A DNA stretch of 64,000 bases from Petaurus breviceps papuanus (GCA_028583685.1 JAMXIF010000045.1:4676065-4740064); one strand, 5' to 3'; shown: positions 1-11,360, counted from the first letter of the stretch. The notes: generated by a model from the sequence alone, not told the origin. Numbers and translations are program-made.

Positions 1-677
1 TCACTAACTATAGGATCTTGAGAAAGCCATTTAAGATTACTAGTTAATATGGTTAAGAAAGATTCTAAGCAAATCCATTCCCCTTGAAGAAAACCTATTA
101 GCCATAATTAAATGAAACTGAACTAGAGAAAACCACCTTGAAGCTTCTCTGTCATATAATGTATGGCACGAAGAGAATGGACCTTAAACAAAGGCCATTA
201 AGGGAGTCAACATTCCTGGCACATGATGGAATGTGAGGAGAGAACTGAAACAGCAAAATTACACTAGGAAAAGAACCTGAATATAGAGAAATTTTCCATG
301 TGGTCACTCCAGAGTCTAAGGTGGGAGTCAGGTATCTACATATAGATAGTAGCATAAGAAAGGAAGCAGATACCAGGAGTCTAGAGATGTCCTAGGAGCC
401 CTATCTAGTAAAACAATCCTAGGGCAATTAATTCCAGAGGCTGATATCTAAAATTACAAATCTAAAGTAATTGAAGAGTAAAGAAAATGGACAAAGAGAA
501 CATTATTAGGTCTAAGGGAAGTTTCAAAAGATAGGGGAAAATATACTGTACAATCTGGTAATGAGTTCTTTATAACAATGCTGTGTCCCATTTTGTACTT
601 TATGCTAGGACCAAGGAAAAAAGCAAGATGACTTCAAATTGCCTCCCACATATGCAATACAAGGAAGTATGCTCATT
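1..677. other. Unassigned AT-rich stretch
   Basis: I see no gene, RNA or recognisable repeat here. Open frames are short and show no family motifs. Probably old, decayed intergenic DNA. Confidence 0.5.
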
Positions 678-691
678 AGAATATCTTCCCA

Positions 692-846
692 GGGGTGGCT
701 AGGTGGCTCAGTGAATAGAGCACCTGCCCTGGAGTCAGGAGGACCTGAGTTCAAATGCGACCTCAAACACTTAACACTTACCAGCCGTGTGACCTTGGGC
801 AAGTCACTTAAACCCAATTGCCCCTATAAAAAGCAAAAAAAAAAAA
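692..846 (+). mobile_element. Type A tRNA-derived SINE (WSINE1/MAR1-like)
   Basis: The head reads GGTGGCTAGGTGGCTCAG, the middle carries a B-box-like GAGTTCAAAT, and the end is CCAATTGCC followed by a poly-A tail. It is flanked by the direct repeat AGAATATCTTCC (678-689 and 847-858), a target-site duplication typical of LINE-driven insertion. The copy looks nearly full length and fairly young. Confidence 0.9.
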
Positions 847-1079
847 AGAATATCTTCCTATTTTAAGATTAAAGTAATATACTAGACTAGGACCTAGCCT
901 TCCCCATCCAATTGTAATGGAGGGGATAGTACCTAAATCTGAGATAAAGTTTTAATCCAAGAATTGAAGCAGTAAACAAAGGCAAACATGGTGGTGGGGG
1001 GGGCATAAAAAGGAGGATAAATGGGGGGGGAGTATAATGAAGAAATTTTCTGAATTTAAAGAATCCTAGTATAGAATCT

Positions 1080-1990
1080 CAGGATGAAAATTATACCAAA
1101 ATAAATCATAAGTATACAAGTAGAACCTCAGAGAAAAGGAACATAGTGATCAAAAAGGAATCCTAGAATGAATAAAGAAAATTTAAAAAAAGGTTGAAAT
1201 AGGAGATATATAATGGAATTAGAACCTTTGGAATAAGAATAATCAGTGTAGAGAAAAATGTGGATAATCTCTCCCACATATACTGAAAAATAAAATAAAG
1301 GAAACAAAATTCAATGATTCAAAGAATATGCAAAATATTAGAACAAAGTAAAAAGATTGAAAAGCATAGTTTAAGTAGGACACACAAAAAAGAAAGAAAA
1401 TAGAAGGAAGAGAGACAATTTAAGAAAACTGAACACCCTGAAAACAATGACAGAATAAGGTATATACAAAACATGTTTCAAGTAATATTAAAAGAAATGT
1501 CCAGAAATATTCAAGCAAGAAAGCAAATTAAAAATGGAAAGAATCCACTGCTCATCTCCTGAAAGAAATCCTAAATTGAGCACACTCCTAATTATCACAG
1601 TCATAAATCCAGAGTTCTGAAGTTAAAGAAAAAAGCAAAAACGTTAAATATACATGAAGAAAGAGATTAAGTACCAGGAAACCACAGTTAGGATCACACA
1701 AGATCTAATAGTAATTATGAGAAAATATCTAGTAATAGGATAAATATGATCTATCAAAGGAAAAAAGAGAAATTACTTCAAAGAAAAAATAATTTATGCT
1801 TCAAAACCAAACATGACCATGTGGGGGAAAACATCATATCTTTATAATAGAACAGAGGGTTTTTGAAAAGTCAATTGACAAAACTAGTTCTGGGTAGAAT
1901 CTTTAAAATAACATAGGAGAGAAACGATATCCAGAAAGGTAAGTATATCTGAGCAAAATGATGCTAAATAAAGCTTAGTCACTTAAAGAC
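1080..1990 (+). mobile_element. L1 LINE relic, ORF1 region
   Basis: Around 1540-1600 the sequence GAAAGAATCCACTGCTCATC, then CCTGAAAGAAATCC, matches the L1 ORF1 stretch that encodes E-R-I-H-x-S-P-P-E-R-x-P (from memory of marsupial L1). The sequence is strongly A-rich on this strand, as L1 coding strands are. Many stops and indels make it a dead fragment. The left edge is uncertain. Confidence 0.6.
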
Positions 1991-2555
1991 TAATGGGTGA
2001 GAGAAGAGACTGTTATCACTTAAAACCATGTTTTCAAGAGGCAAAGAAGGGTCAAGATTGATTCAGGGCCTGGATGGATTTTTGTGTTGTTTTGTTTGAT
2101 TTAAGAAAAGAAAGATAACGGAAGGAAAAATTATACACTAGGAAAGAAAGAAAGAAGCAGCAACAGCTTATTTCTCAAAATGAACTTATATACAAGAATA
2201 TAATACTGGAAGAGAGAATTAGCCCTCTTATCTGAACTAGGTAAAGAAAGGTAAAACACATTTCATGTATGCACATATGTGTGTACAAACAAATAAGTAA
2301 ACAATCTGGCATAGATATCCATTAGAATGAACGGGTAACCTGGCAGAGACAAGGAGGGAATTTAAGAGAGAGAGTAGAATTGAAGAGCAGTTAAAATCTA
2401 AGCAAAGCCAGTTTTGAAGATAAAGGCTAAATTATTAAGGGGAGATTAAAAAGAGAGAATTAGGAGTAGACCTAACAACTTAGATTTAAATGGTTGAACA
2501 AGTGTGTACCAATTAAAGAAATCAGAGAAAAGAAATAAATGGAGAGAAAATTCCT
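1991..2555 (+). other. A-rich stretch between L1 ORF1 and ORF2 relics
   Basis: The strand composition matches the flanking L1 pieces, so this is probably L1 inter-ORF or decayed ORF sequence. I could not align it to a specific part. Confidence 0.35.
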
Positions 2556-2559
2556 TGTT

Positions 2560-2885
2560 TGACTTTGTCAATATAATAAAAGTGATGATAATAAAATCAA
2601 TGAACACATTTAGTGCTACATCAAATCAAACTAAAAAAAGTTTTATATAGACAATATAATAAGAAAATTTATCTGGAAGACCAAAAGATCAAGAATCTCA
2701 GTAATAAGAATGAAAAAAAAAAGGAAAGAAATAAAGATGCTATTAATGTCATGCCTAAATTACAGAGTAGTAATAATCAACATTTTTTTGGTGGTACATT
2801 AAAAAAAAAGTAGAAAAGTTGCTCAATCAAAAAAGTTATGTAAAAGAAATACGAATCAATCAAATGTGGTAATGATATTTGATAA
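2560..2885 (+). mobile_element. L1 LINE relic, ORF2 C-terminal region
   Basis: The frame near 2668 reads K-F-I-W-K-T-K-R-S-R-I, matching the conserved L1 ORF2 stretch F-I-W-x-x-K-R-x-R-I that lies after the reverse transcriptase domain. Downstream sequence follows the same domain with losses. It probably belongs to the same insertion as the ORF1 relic to the left, with most of ORF2 missing. Confidence 0.65.
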
Positions 2886-2927
2886 GCTCAATATCACCAG
2901 CTACTGGGCTACCAACTTCCTATTTAA

Positions 2928-2952
2928 CACACACACACACACACACACACAT
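2928..2952. repeat. (AC)n microsatellite
   Basis: About 12 uninterrupted AC units. Confidence 0.95.
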
Positions 2953-3127
2953 TCACGAAAATTAGAAATCAGGAATTTCCTTACTGTCTTGTTAAATTTA
3001 TTACATTTGAAAAAAATATAAATTACATATTTACATGTTACAGTGACTTCACTGGTACTTATTTCCTGAGGACCAAGTACTTTACAATTCACTCCTCCTC
3101 TAGGGTTTTTTCTAGTGTACTTAAGTG

Positions 3128-3236
3128 ACCTGGGGACTTTGCCCTTGTGGATCTCTAACTTCATTTATTTTAGATGTTAGGAAAGAACTTGCTCTGAAGA
3201 CACAAATTGCTATTGAGACAAGTCTAGCTGATAACA
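3128..3236. repeat. Copy 1 of a duplicated ~105 bp sequence
   Basis: It contains CTTGCTCTGAAGACACAAAT, then TGCTATTGAG and TCTAGCTG. The same blocks in the same order recur at 5352-5461. The left parts also match (TGGATCTCTAACTTCATTTA versus TTGATCTCTACCTCCATTTA). The family is not recognised. Confidence 0.75.
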
Positions 3237-3980
3237 GTTTAAGCCCCCACTAACGGTATTTTCCAATTACATGGGTTTGCAGTACACCAGTTCCTTTTAA
3301 ACACTTAATAACCAGGTTAGTTTTTACAAATGAATATTTCCTTCAAAGGCATATCAAAAGGAAATCTATAAACATTCCTTTCTCAAAATTAGGGTAGGGT
3401 AGGGCCATATTCTACATCACCTTAATCTATCAGCATAGGAAGTGGATTAGTTTCATAGTTTAACTCAATTTCTACATAAATCCCATCAAGTTTCAAAAGC
3501 TCTTGCTGGGTTGGCAATGGAGAAATTCTGACTCCAAAGTTGCCATGTATTGAGTGCCAAGATTCAGAGTCCACTGCCTGCATCTAGACCTGAAAAGGAC
3601 AATCAAAGAAGACCAAACTCCAGACTCATTTCTCTGGACCACAGTGTGTAAGGGGAAAGGGAAGGTGATTCTTCTCCCACTTAGCTTAGTATGGCACCCA
3701 TTCTGTGATTAAACAAAATTTTCACTGTCCCATTCTGATAGATTTAAAGGTATAGATACATCTTGCTTTAGAGCCAATGCAAAGAGGCTTCTACCTCCCA
3801 CATTGGAAGGAAATGCAGAAAAAAATTTTCCTGGGTGTTTATATCTTACGTAATCGTGGAATGTGCCAAAACCCAATTACATATCTATCTATAGTTATGC
3901 CATCTCTATCTATTTCTACATTTCTGTCTATCTCATCATCTCCTTTTCCATCTCCATTTCCATCTCCCTCTATTTTTTTT
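3237..3980. other. Unassigned stretch
   Basis: No gene or clear repeat seen. The right end becomes a degenerate pyrimidine-rich TCTATC-type simple repeat (3880-3980). Confidence 0.45.
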
Positions 3981-3984
3981 TCTT

Positions 3985-4234
3985 CTTGTTCAGTTCTATT
4001 CAAATCTTTGCAACCCCATTTGTGATTTTCCTGGCAAAGTTACTGAAGTTGTTTGCTATTTCCTTCTTGAGTTCAATATTTTTTTTTAATAGATAAGGAA
4101 CTGAGGCAAACAGTTTTAAGTGACTTTCCCAGGGTCATACAGTGAATAAGTGTCTGAAATTACATTTGAACTCATGAAGATGAGTCTTCCTGATTCTAAG
4201 CCTAGTGTTCTATCCCCTGCCAATCTGCCTTCCC
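3985..4234 (-). mobile_element. Type C SINE (MAR1-like), old
   Basis: Read on the minus strand, it has a degenerate head, a CORE-like segment with a decayed AAGTCACTTAA motif, GTTTGCCTCAGTTCCTTATC, and the tail segment with GCAAAC, TTTGCCAGGAAA and CAAATGGGGTTGC. It is diverged throughout, so older than the type A copies. Confidence 0.8.
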
Positions 4235-4408
4235 TCTATTTCTATCTCTAATCTATCTCTATATTATCTATATCTGTGTCAACTCTATATCTGTTACATT
4301 GAGATAGTGATAGAGATGCACATATAGACAAACATACTACACACTTTAGTAAATAAATACTATATATATATATATATATGCATGAATACAGCACATATGT
4401 ATCTATGC

Positions 4409-4636
4409 ATGCATCTAGGTGTCACAGTGGATAGAACTTTGAACCTGAAGTCAGGAATACCCGAGTTCAAAACTAGTCTTAGACATTACTAGCAGTATGA
4501 CCATATGGAAGTCATTAACTATTTGCCTCAGTTTCCTCATTCCTAAAATGAGGAGAAGAAAATGGTAAAACAGTACATTTTTTTTGCCAAAAGAACCCCA
4601 AATGGGGTCACTAAGAGTTGGACATCACTGAAAAAC
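4409..4636 (+). mobile_element. Type C SINE (MAR1-like), old
   Basis: The head is GCATCTAGGTGTCACAGTGG. It also has GAGTTCAAAAC, GCCTCAGTTTCCTCAT, and the tail CCCAAATGGGGTCAC then AGAGTTGGACATCACTGAA. It lies 175 bp from an opposed copy, so the two could form an imperfect inverted repeat. Confidence 0.85.
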
Positions 4637-4639
4637 ATG

Positions 4640-5094
4640 TACATGCATATGATTCCTATATGTGCTTGAGTATGTACCCACACATATAAATATTTCATAT
4701 ATAAGTAGCACATGTCCAAAGATCATATCTCTATATATCAATATCATCCATCTTCCATCTACATACCTATATATCTGTGAGCTATGTATGTATGTATCTA
4801 TCTATCTGACTTGCCTGTCAAAACATGGATTAAATGTGCCAACGGCAGGACTTGAAAGCATTATGTTCCTATAGTTAATATAATAGCAAACACTGCAGAA
4901 AGCATCCTACTCTTTTAGCATTTATGAGCTCAAAATCCACTGTGCCAGTTTAGGAATATCTTTAATGTATACATTTAATATCAAAAGAATAAATGGTTCA
5001 AACATTTGTCTATTAAATTCAGGTAGAATGACAGAGAAGGATAATTAAGATGAAATTCTATATATTTTATATGACTGGAGAAGGGGACTTTGAA

Positions 5095-5131
<37 letters not shown>

Positions 5132-5250
5132 CTTACGATACTGTTAAAGACAGTGTGATTCAATTCACTATAAGTCATTGTAAACAATAGAGTTGGAAAT
5201 GACTGAGAGGACTTATCCCATGTTTCAAAAAAGAGATGACTGATTCTCAG
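4640..5250. other. Unassigned AT-rich stretch with (GT)n
   Basis: Mostly TA/CA-rich low-complexity sequence. It includes a clean (GT)n run at about 5100-5128. No gene seen. Confidence 0.6.
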
Positions 5251-5254
5251 AAAA

Positions 5255-5345
5255 CAACATTAACAATTCAATTCAACAATCATTTAACCACCTTTTATTT
5301 ATAGTACTGTCCTAGGCACTGGGCCATGGATAGAATTTAGTCAAG
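5255..5345 (-). mobile_element. L2 LINE 3' end fragment
   Basis: The plus strand reads AATTCAACAATCATTTAACC and then CTGTCCTAGGCACTGGGCC. This is the antisense of the L2 3' end (TGCCTAG...AATAAATGTTTGTTGAAT). Ancient mammal-wide element. Confidence 0.65.
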
Positions 5346-5351
5346 ATGAGT

Positions 5352-5461
5352 CTCTGCCCTCATTGATCTCTACCTCCATTTATTTTTAATATTAGGAAAG
5401 TATTTTACTTGCTCTGAAGACACAAATTGCTATTGAGGCTGGTCTAGCTGGAAATTTTCAG
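5352..5461. repeat. Copy 2 of a duplicated ~105 bp sequence
   Basis: Partner of the block at 3128-3236. Shared runs include TTGCTCTGAAGACACAAATT, TGCTATTGAG and GTCTAGCTG. Here it directly follows an L2 tail relic, while the other copy does not show an obvious L2 neighbour. Confidence 0.75.
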
Positions 5462-6240
5462 CAAATATTTTCAGGACAATTATCTAGGTAACTTTTTGGT
5501 GAAAGGCTTTGTGATAGTTTGAAGCCTACAGAATGCCCATCATCACTGAATTATTATTCTATTAGAATAATAAGTCACATGGGAGAATTGTGAAAATACA
5601 ACAGAGGGGTTTTCCATCTCTCATTCACTACAACAGAGCATGGCATTTTAGGTTCTTATAAGATATCATGGTGAGATTTATGTGCTAGTTAATTCCCAGA
5701 CTCTAAGTGTATGCATGTGAATTATTATTGTGTAAAGGTATGTGAATTTGTGAATATTTGATTTGGCTAGCCAGACGTATTTTGGGAGCTTGCCAGCATA
5801 CCACTTTAGGTTGACATTCTATGAAAGTAATTTATATTATAATGAAATTGGTCTGCAGAGTACCCAGGAGTTTAGGGGTGGACAGGAGTTGTTAGGGTAT
5901 TTTTTAGACTAGGTTCCCTTTCATCTCCTTTCCTATTCTCATACACCTCAGGATGCAAAGCCTGGTGCCTCGATAGATAGCTTCCACTGCCTGCTATGAT
6001 ATGCACAGTGGGAGTATGGAAAGGTCAGTAATGAAACAGACTGGAAATGAAGAAAAAAGAGAGGGGAAAGTCAAAAAGGAGAAATATTACAACTTAAAAG
6101 ATAAACCAGTATTTCCAATATTACATAGGTACTTCTTGCATATCCACATCAAGATCTATGATCTTGGAAGGAAGCAGAGGCCCTGTTAGCATAATTTAAT
6201 ACTCAAGACATTACAAAGTATTGGAAAATAACTCTGGACT
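5462..6240. other. Unassigned stretch
   Basis: No gene, RNA or recognisable repeat seen. Confidence 0.45.
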
Positions 6241-6244
6241 TTCA

Positions 6245-6430
6245 GTAGGAAAGAATTTGGACTGTGGGAGTGTTTCTTCTTATAAGCTGTAAGGAAGACA
6301 CTTCATTTGTCAGAGTCACATTTTCTTCATCAATGAAATTGAAATAATAAAATGTTCACCACCTGCTTCAAATAATAACTGTGAGAGAAATTATATTTAA
6401 ATTATAAATCACCATGTCATGTAAGCATTT
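6245..6430 (+). mobile_element. Possible MIR-type SINE relic
   Basis: The order of weak motifs (TTCTTCATCAATGAAATTG, ACCACCTGCTTCAAATAA, then a TTAAATTATAAAT end) resembles the MIR stretch CTCATCTGTAAAATGG...ACCTACCTCA. It is very diverged. Confidence 0.4.
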
Positions 6431-6769
6431 GTAAATTTAAGAGTATCTGATCATTTCTTTTTAATTTATTCTGTTTTACTTAGGAAGTATTTCTCTCTCA
6501 ACCACGTCAGCTTTCCCATTGGAGAAAAAAGACAGGAGAAAGAAGACAAAAACAAGCAAACAAAAAAGTTCTTATATATTTATAGTCAAACAAAACAAAT
6601 GTCCACATTTCCTGTAGCAAAAAAATGTTTCTTATTGCATCATACCAATGTGTCTACATAAACTCTCATTATGACCCTTTGGACAAACCTGATATGATTA
6701 TCTGGTATATACAGCACTCACAGTGGTTTTTCACTTTTTTGCCATGAAGAGGTTTCATTATTTTTTTCC

Positions 6770-7010
6770 TTAGTGACATTCATTATTTATTTTTTCAGCA
6801 TTTGCTTTATATTTAGTCATCTTTCCATTTGCCTTATAATAATTATGTGTTTGTACTTTGGTTTTTCTTATTTCAATTTAGGCTATTTCACACAAATATC
6901 CCCATGTTTCTTTGAATTCCTCACATTCATCATTTGTTACTCCACCAAATATTCTATTATATTAATATACCTCAGGATTTTCAACTGTTCTCCAAATGAT
7001 AGTTACACTT
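6770..7010 (-). mobile_element. Possible L1 3' region relic
   Basis: CCCCATGTTTCTTTGAATTC, then ATTCATCATTTGTTA and TATTCTATTATATTAATATACC, resembles a common marsupial dispersed sequence that I associate with the antisense 3' region of L1. Assignment from memory only. Confidence 0.4.
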
Positions 7011-7059
7011 TCAGCAAAGAGGGTGATGTAAAAATTTCCAACTATGCCTACATCTTAGT

Positions 7060-7690
7060 GTAAGGCTTAATATTTTATCATGAAGACCTATGGAAGTCTG
7101 CTAAAGCCTGTGGTCCCCTTCTCATAATGATGTTTTTAAATTAATAAGATAAAATAAATCAGATTACAGATAAAATATACATTTGTGTGTGTGTTTATGC
7201 TCAAATACAGAAGAAGGCAGGACCCAGAGAATAGAACTTTTCCTTCAGTGTCATAGTCCATAAGACCCTGATTCCCATTTTATTCAGCTTTCACAGAACT
7301 GTCACTAAGAATCAATCCTAATTTTTGAGAGAGATTAGAATCTGATCTCAGTACAAAATTAAAGTCTGAAATTATGCATGAAGGGAAGATCATCTAGGAT
7401 GGTGGGAAAATGTATCCCCATTTAAGTCCATGGGGGGGTATATGTATATATATACATACATATATCTGTATCTCATGTGTATTTGCATTTACTTTATCTA
7501 TATTTCCTCACAACGATCCTAAGAGATATGTCCCAGTATTATTTTCATTTAAAAGATAAAGCAAATAAAGCAGACAGGGTTGATGTAAGCCTATCAGGTT
7601 TACATGGCTGTTAAGTTTCTCAGATAGGATTTGCTTCTTCAGATGAAGCACAGTAGATTCTTTTCCAGCCTCTTACTTGAACTCTGCTTC
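7060..7690. other. Unassigned stretch
   Basis: AT-rich with a short TATACA-type low-complexity patch near 7440-7470. No gene seen. Confidence 0.45.
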
Positions 7691-8014
7691 TTTAAATTTT
7701 AAGTATTTCTTTCAAAAAATTTATTTTTGGATTCTGGTTTTTAGCTCATTATTCTGTCATGTTCTGTTTTATGGGAGAGGTAATCCCATTTACACTCAGT
7801 TATGAATGATAACAATAAATTATTTCCATCCTATTCTCTTTTATTTGCCTCGTTTTCTTTTTGTTTTGTTTTTTTTTTCCTTGACTGTTCTTCAAGAGTC
7901 TGTTTTGCTTTTGGCTCCTGACTTCCCTAATTTACCCTCCTTCTTAAACCTCCCTTTCTCTTAGTTCCTTTCTCTTCTATTTCCATGTTATGTAAGTTAA
8001 ATTTCTGTACCCCA

Positions 8015-8040
8015 GTGTGTGTGTGTGTGTGTGTGTGTGT
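8015..8040. repeat. (GT)n microsatellite
   Basis: Thirteen GT units within the L1/HAL1 3' flank, a place where other copies also carry GT/CA runs. Confidence 0.95.
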
Positions 8041-8292
8041 ATTATTCCTTCCTTGAATCAATTAGGCTAGAATGTTATTCAAAGGTTACTCATTTTCCCA
8101 AATTTTTCTCCTCCATCATATCATCTTCTTCTTGCACATTCCATTTATATGAAATTATTTCCCCTGTTTTCTTTTTTCTCCTTTTCTCATCCTTCCATTC
8201 CTCTTTTAAGATCATTGATCTCTTCATTAATATAATCACACTCATGGCCTCTAAGTAGACTCCCTCTGAAAGTCCTCATGGTAATTACCTTC

Positions 8293-8451
8293 ATTTTTTT
8301 TTTACTTTTTTGGTGGGCAAATGGGGTTAAGTGACTTGCCCAAGGTCACATGGCTAGTTATTTTTGTGTTAAGTGTATGAGATAGGATCCAAACCCAGGT
8401 CCTCCTGACTCCAGGGCCAGTGCTCCATTTACTGCACCACCCAGCTGCCCC
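8293..8451 (-). mobile_element. Type A SINE inserted in a LINE relic
   Basis: A poly-T start is followed by GGGGTTAAGTGACTTGCCCA and ends GCACCACCCAGCTGCCCC. It is flanked by CATGGTAATTACCTTC (8277-8292) and CATGGTAATTATCTTC (8452-8467), a 16-bp target duplication with one difference. Confidence 0.93.
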
Positions 8452-9080
8452 CATGGTAATTATCTTCTGAAGGATTATATATATCATCTTCCACATATAT
8501 ATACACACACACACAAATACATACAGACATAAAACATGCATATGTAATTATATGTATGTGTATACATGCATACATACACACATACATATATATATGGTGT
8601 GTGTATACCATTTAACCTTGTTTACTTCCTTATGATATCACACTCATGTTTATCTTTCTTGTTTTTTTCTTGAGTCTTTTGTTCAATTATCAGATTTTCT
8701 GTTCAACAGGTCTTTTCACCAGGAATGCTTGAATGTCCTCTATTTAATTAAATGTTCATTTTCTCTCCTATTGTATTATATTTACTTTTTCTGGGTTGGT
8801 GATTCTTTGTAATCTTAGCTCCTTTAGTTTCCAGAGTATCATATTCTAAACTCTCCTACTTTTGATAGTGCTAGCTGCTAAATCTTCTGTGATCCTGACT
8901 GACTCCATGGCATATGACTTCTTTATTTCTGGAAGTTTGCAGTACTTTCTCTTTGAACTGAGAGTTCTGTATTTTGGTTATAATATTTCTGGACATTTTA
9001 TTTTGCTATTTCTTTCAGTAGATTTAATTTTCAATCGTCAATTTTTTCTTTGTAATTCCTTTAAATATGATATGTAAGCT

Positions 9081-10325
9081 CTTTTTGTTGTTGTGTTCAT
9101 AGCTTTTAAAGAGCCAAAATCAACTTTAGTAGAAATCAACAGGTTTTATAATCATGAGAATTCCAAGTAAATCACTAAAAAAAGTAGCTAACATTTGATA
9201 GCCACAGTTGGCCAGGCAGAAGTGTTGATCCTGCTGTGTTTTTTTTTCTCTTCATATCACTTTATTTTTTTCCATTACTTGGTTAATGTGTCCTCAAATG
9301 TTTCACAATTTTGTAAAAATTAAATTAGAAAAGGGGTTTTATTCACAAAATACATTTGATTTTATTTTTTTTGCTATTATTGAATATTAAGAATAAAATA
9401 ATGGGACAGGATAAAATATGATGTTAAAAAACAAAATTATCCCTTGTTTTAATAAAACTGTCTGGGAGAAAGTGCTTGTTCAGTAACAGATTAATAATAA
9501 ATCAGTTGTCCCAAAGGTAATAATTTCCTCTAAGTAACTACAAGCATGCATTTTTAAAAATTGCAAGTGTGACAAGCTGAAATGATGAAATGTTGGCATA
9601 TGCAGGGCTAACCAATAACCTGAAGTGAATGAGAATTTGTCAAAATGACATCATTTTCCTCTATCACATTAATGCAGTCACTATAAAACCATGTAGAATA
9701 AAGGAAATTATGAAATAATTGAAAATTGGAAATTGAGGATATTTTTTCACTTCCTGGATCATAGAAGACCCTGCAGGAAGAAACTAATACTTGGCTTATT
9801 AGCATGATTGACTGAATATCAGTATTAGTTATTGATATCAATTTTCCAAAATTAATGTTGGCATCTCTTAATATTTAATAGTATGTAATTATTATGTGTT
9901 GTGTATATATACATGTGTATACACATACATACACACATAAGCATATGCATATACACATATACATACACATGTATACATATACATCCACACATGAATATGT
10001 GTGTGTGTTAGCTAATACTAAGGTCCTTCAGTATACATTTTTACTCTCCCTTAAAGACCGCCCGTTTCCTTAATCTACTCATTCTTCATGACCTAGTCCT
10101 CCATCCCACCTCTGCCACACAAAGATGATCATACCCTGGATAATGCCATCACCCACAGATGCATCACCTCCATGTTCAGGAATTCTGAAATTCACTAATT
10201 TAGAGATGGGAATTTAACCTATGTTCTTTATGTCCTAGTCTGCTAGACCATCCTTTAGATTATTCTGCCACTAATCCCTTTGGTTAACATAGCAAAAATG
10301 CCTAAGTTTACTATTCCATCTATCA
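9081..10325. other. Unassigned AT-rich stretch
   Basis: No gene found. About 9895-10010 is alternating TA/CA/TG low-complexity DNA. About 10040-10260 is less AT-rich and may be an ancient repeat, but I cannot name it. Confidence 0.45.
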
Positions 10326-10330
10326 TCTAT

Positions 10331-10367
10331 CTTTGTTTCTTTGTTTCTTTGTTTCTTTGTTTCTTTG

Positions 10368-10421
<54 letters not shown>

Positions 10422-10432
10422 TNNNNNNNNNN

Positions 10433-10479
<47 letters not shown>

Positions 10480-10485
10480 CTCTTT
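10331..10485. repeat. (TTTG)n-(TTTC)n microsatellite with a gap
   Basis: About 12 units of TTTG/CTTTG pass into a pure TTTC array that continues on both sides of ten N. The translated low-complexity frames over it are artefacts. Confidence 0.95.
10423..10432. other. Assembly gap (10 N)
   Basis: Ten consecutive N inside the TTTC array. The true length is not known from this sequence. Confidence 0.99.
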
Positions 10486-10782
10486 CTATCTCAAGAAGCC
10501 ATCTAGATCACAGCAGAAGATCTAATCAGTAAATATTGTGGATACTCTGGGGCGGGGAGTGGTAACCAAATCTGTGGTTTTTAACTGGTCTCTCAGACTC
10601 AGGATTTATCTTCTGTTTAAAGCTATTTTCTTTTCTGTTAATCACATATTACCTTTGCTTACATGAACATATAAAAGTATTTTCTCTGCAGTCATATAGT
10701 CCTCTATCAATTAATGTACATTTCTCTTTTTAATACTCTTTCCCTGTAAAACTTTATGTTCATTGTTCTTGATCTAGCTAAA

Positions 10783-10905
10783 CACAATCATTCATTTAAT
10801 CATGCATTCATGCATTCATTCATCTGCTGAAACATCATCAAGCCCTTAGCATGTACAGAACACTATGCTAGATACTAATGGAGATACAAAGTTTGGAAAA
10901 GGCAT
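10783..10905 (-). mobile_element. L2 LINE 3' end fragment, interrupted on its right
   Basis: ATTCATTCATCTGCTGAAAC, then CACTATGCTAGATACTAATG and GAGATACAAAG, is the antisense of the L2 3' end. The hAT-type MITE at 10910-11113 is inserted at its right side. Confidence 0.7.
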
Positions 10906-10909
10906 AGGT

Positions 10910-11113
10910 CAGGGGTGGGGAATCTGTGGTCTTCAGGCCATATGTAGCCCTCTAGGTCCTCAAGTGCACCCTTTGACTGAATCAAAACTTCACAGAACAA
11001 ACCATTTTATTAAGGGAATTTGTTTTTGGGAAGTTTTTTATTCAGTTGAAGGGCCATACGTGAGAACCTAGAGGGCTGCATGTGGCTTGAAGGCCACAGG
11101 TCCCCCATACCTG
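10910..11113. mobile_element. hAT-type palindromic MITE
   Basis: Plain DNA transposon fossil, 204 bp. It starts CAGGGGTGGGGAATCTG and ends CCCCCATACCTG, giving inverted ends. The two halves pair over most of the element (for example AGCCCTCTAGGTCCTCAAGT on the left and the complement of GAACCTAGAGGGCTGC on the right). It is flanked by an exact 8-bp duplication GCATAGGT (10902-10909 and 11114-11121), the size hAT transposases make. It encodes no transposase and must have been mobilised in trans. Charlie-like by memory of the ends. Confidence 0.9.
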
Positions 11114-11127
11114 GCATAGGTAAGTTT

Positions 11128-11360
11128 ATATCTAAGAGGGACCTTTAAAGTTATCTAGTCTAAGAGTTTTCATTTTTTTTTTGGATAAAGAAGAGAGTAC
11201 TAAAAAGGTAAAATTATTTCTCTAAAATGACTGATAAATAATAGGCACTTAATAAATCCTTATTGACCTGACTTGTCCAAAGTCATGCAAGTAGTTAGTA
11301 AGAAACTCCAAATTCCTCTAATTACAAATCTAATATTCTTTCCAAAGGAGCATGCTGCCC
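11128..11360 (-). mobile_element. MIR-type SINE relic
   Basis: AGAGGGACCTTTAAAGTTAT, a TTTTTGGATAAAGAAG stretch and TTGTCCAAAGTCATGCAAGT are the antisense CORE region of MIR. A ~40-bp L2-tail-like piece (GATAAATAATAGGCACTTAA...) sits inside it and may be a separate tiny insertion. Confidence 0.65.

Larger units (their letters stand above)
7720..9080 (-). mobile_element. L1/HAL1-type LINE relic, ORF1 end and 3' flank
   Basis: On the plus strand, 8700-9060 reads CAGGAATGCTTGAATGTCCT, CTAGCTGCTAAATCTTCTGT, then GAACTGAGAGTTCTGTATTT. This is the antisense of the ORF1 C-terminal region, parallel to the better copies at 28.8-29.1 kb and 46.6-46.95 kb. The left part (7790-8250) is the pyrimidine-rich antisense of the 3' flank. 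A type A SINE (8293-8451) interrupts it. Confidence 0.65.

Noticed and set aside
4360-4380. TATATA runs (here and at many places) as promoters
   Set aside because: Dinucleotide repeats in AT-rich DNA. No initiator, CpG island or gene follows.
10280-10532. Ser/Phe/Leu-rich frames near 10.4 kb
   Set aside because: Translations of the TTTC array with the gap inside.
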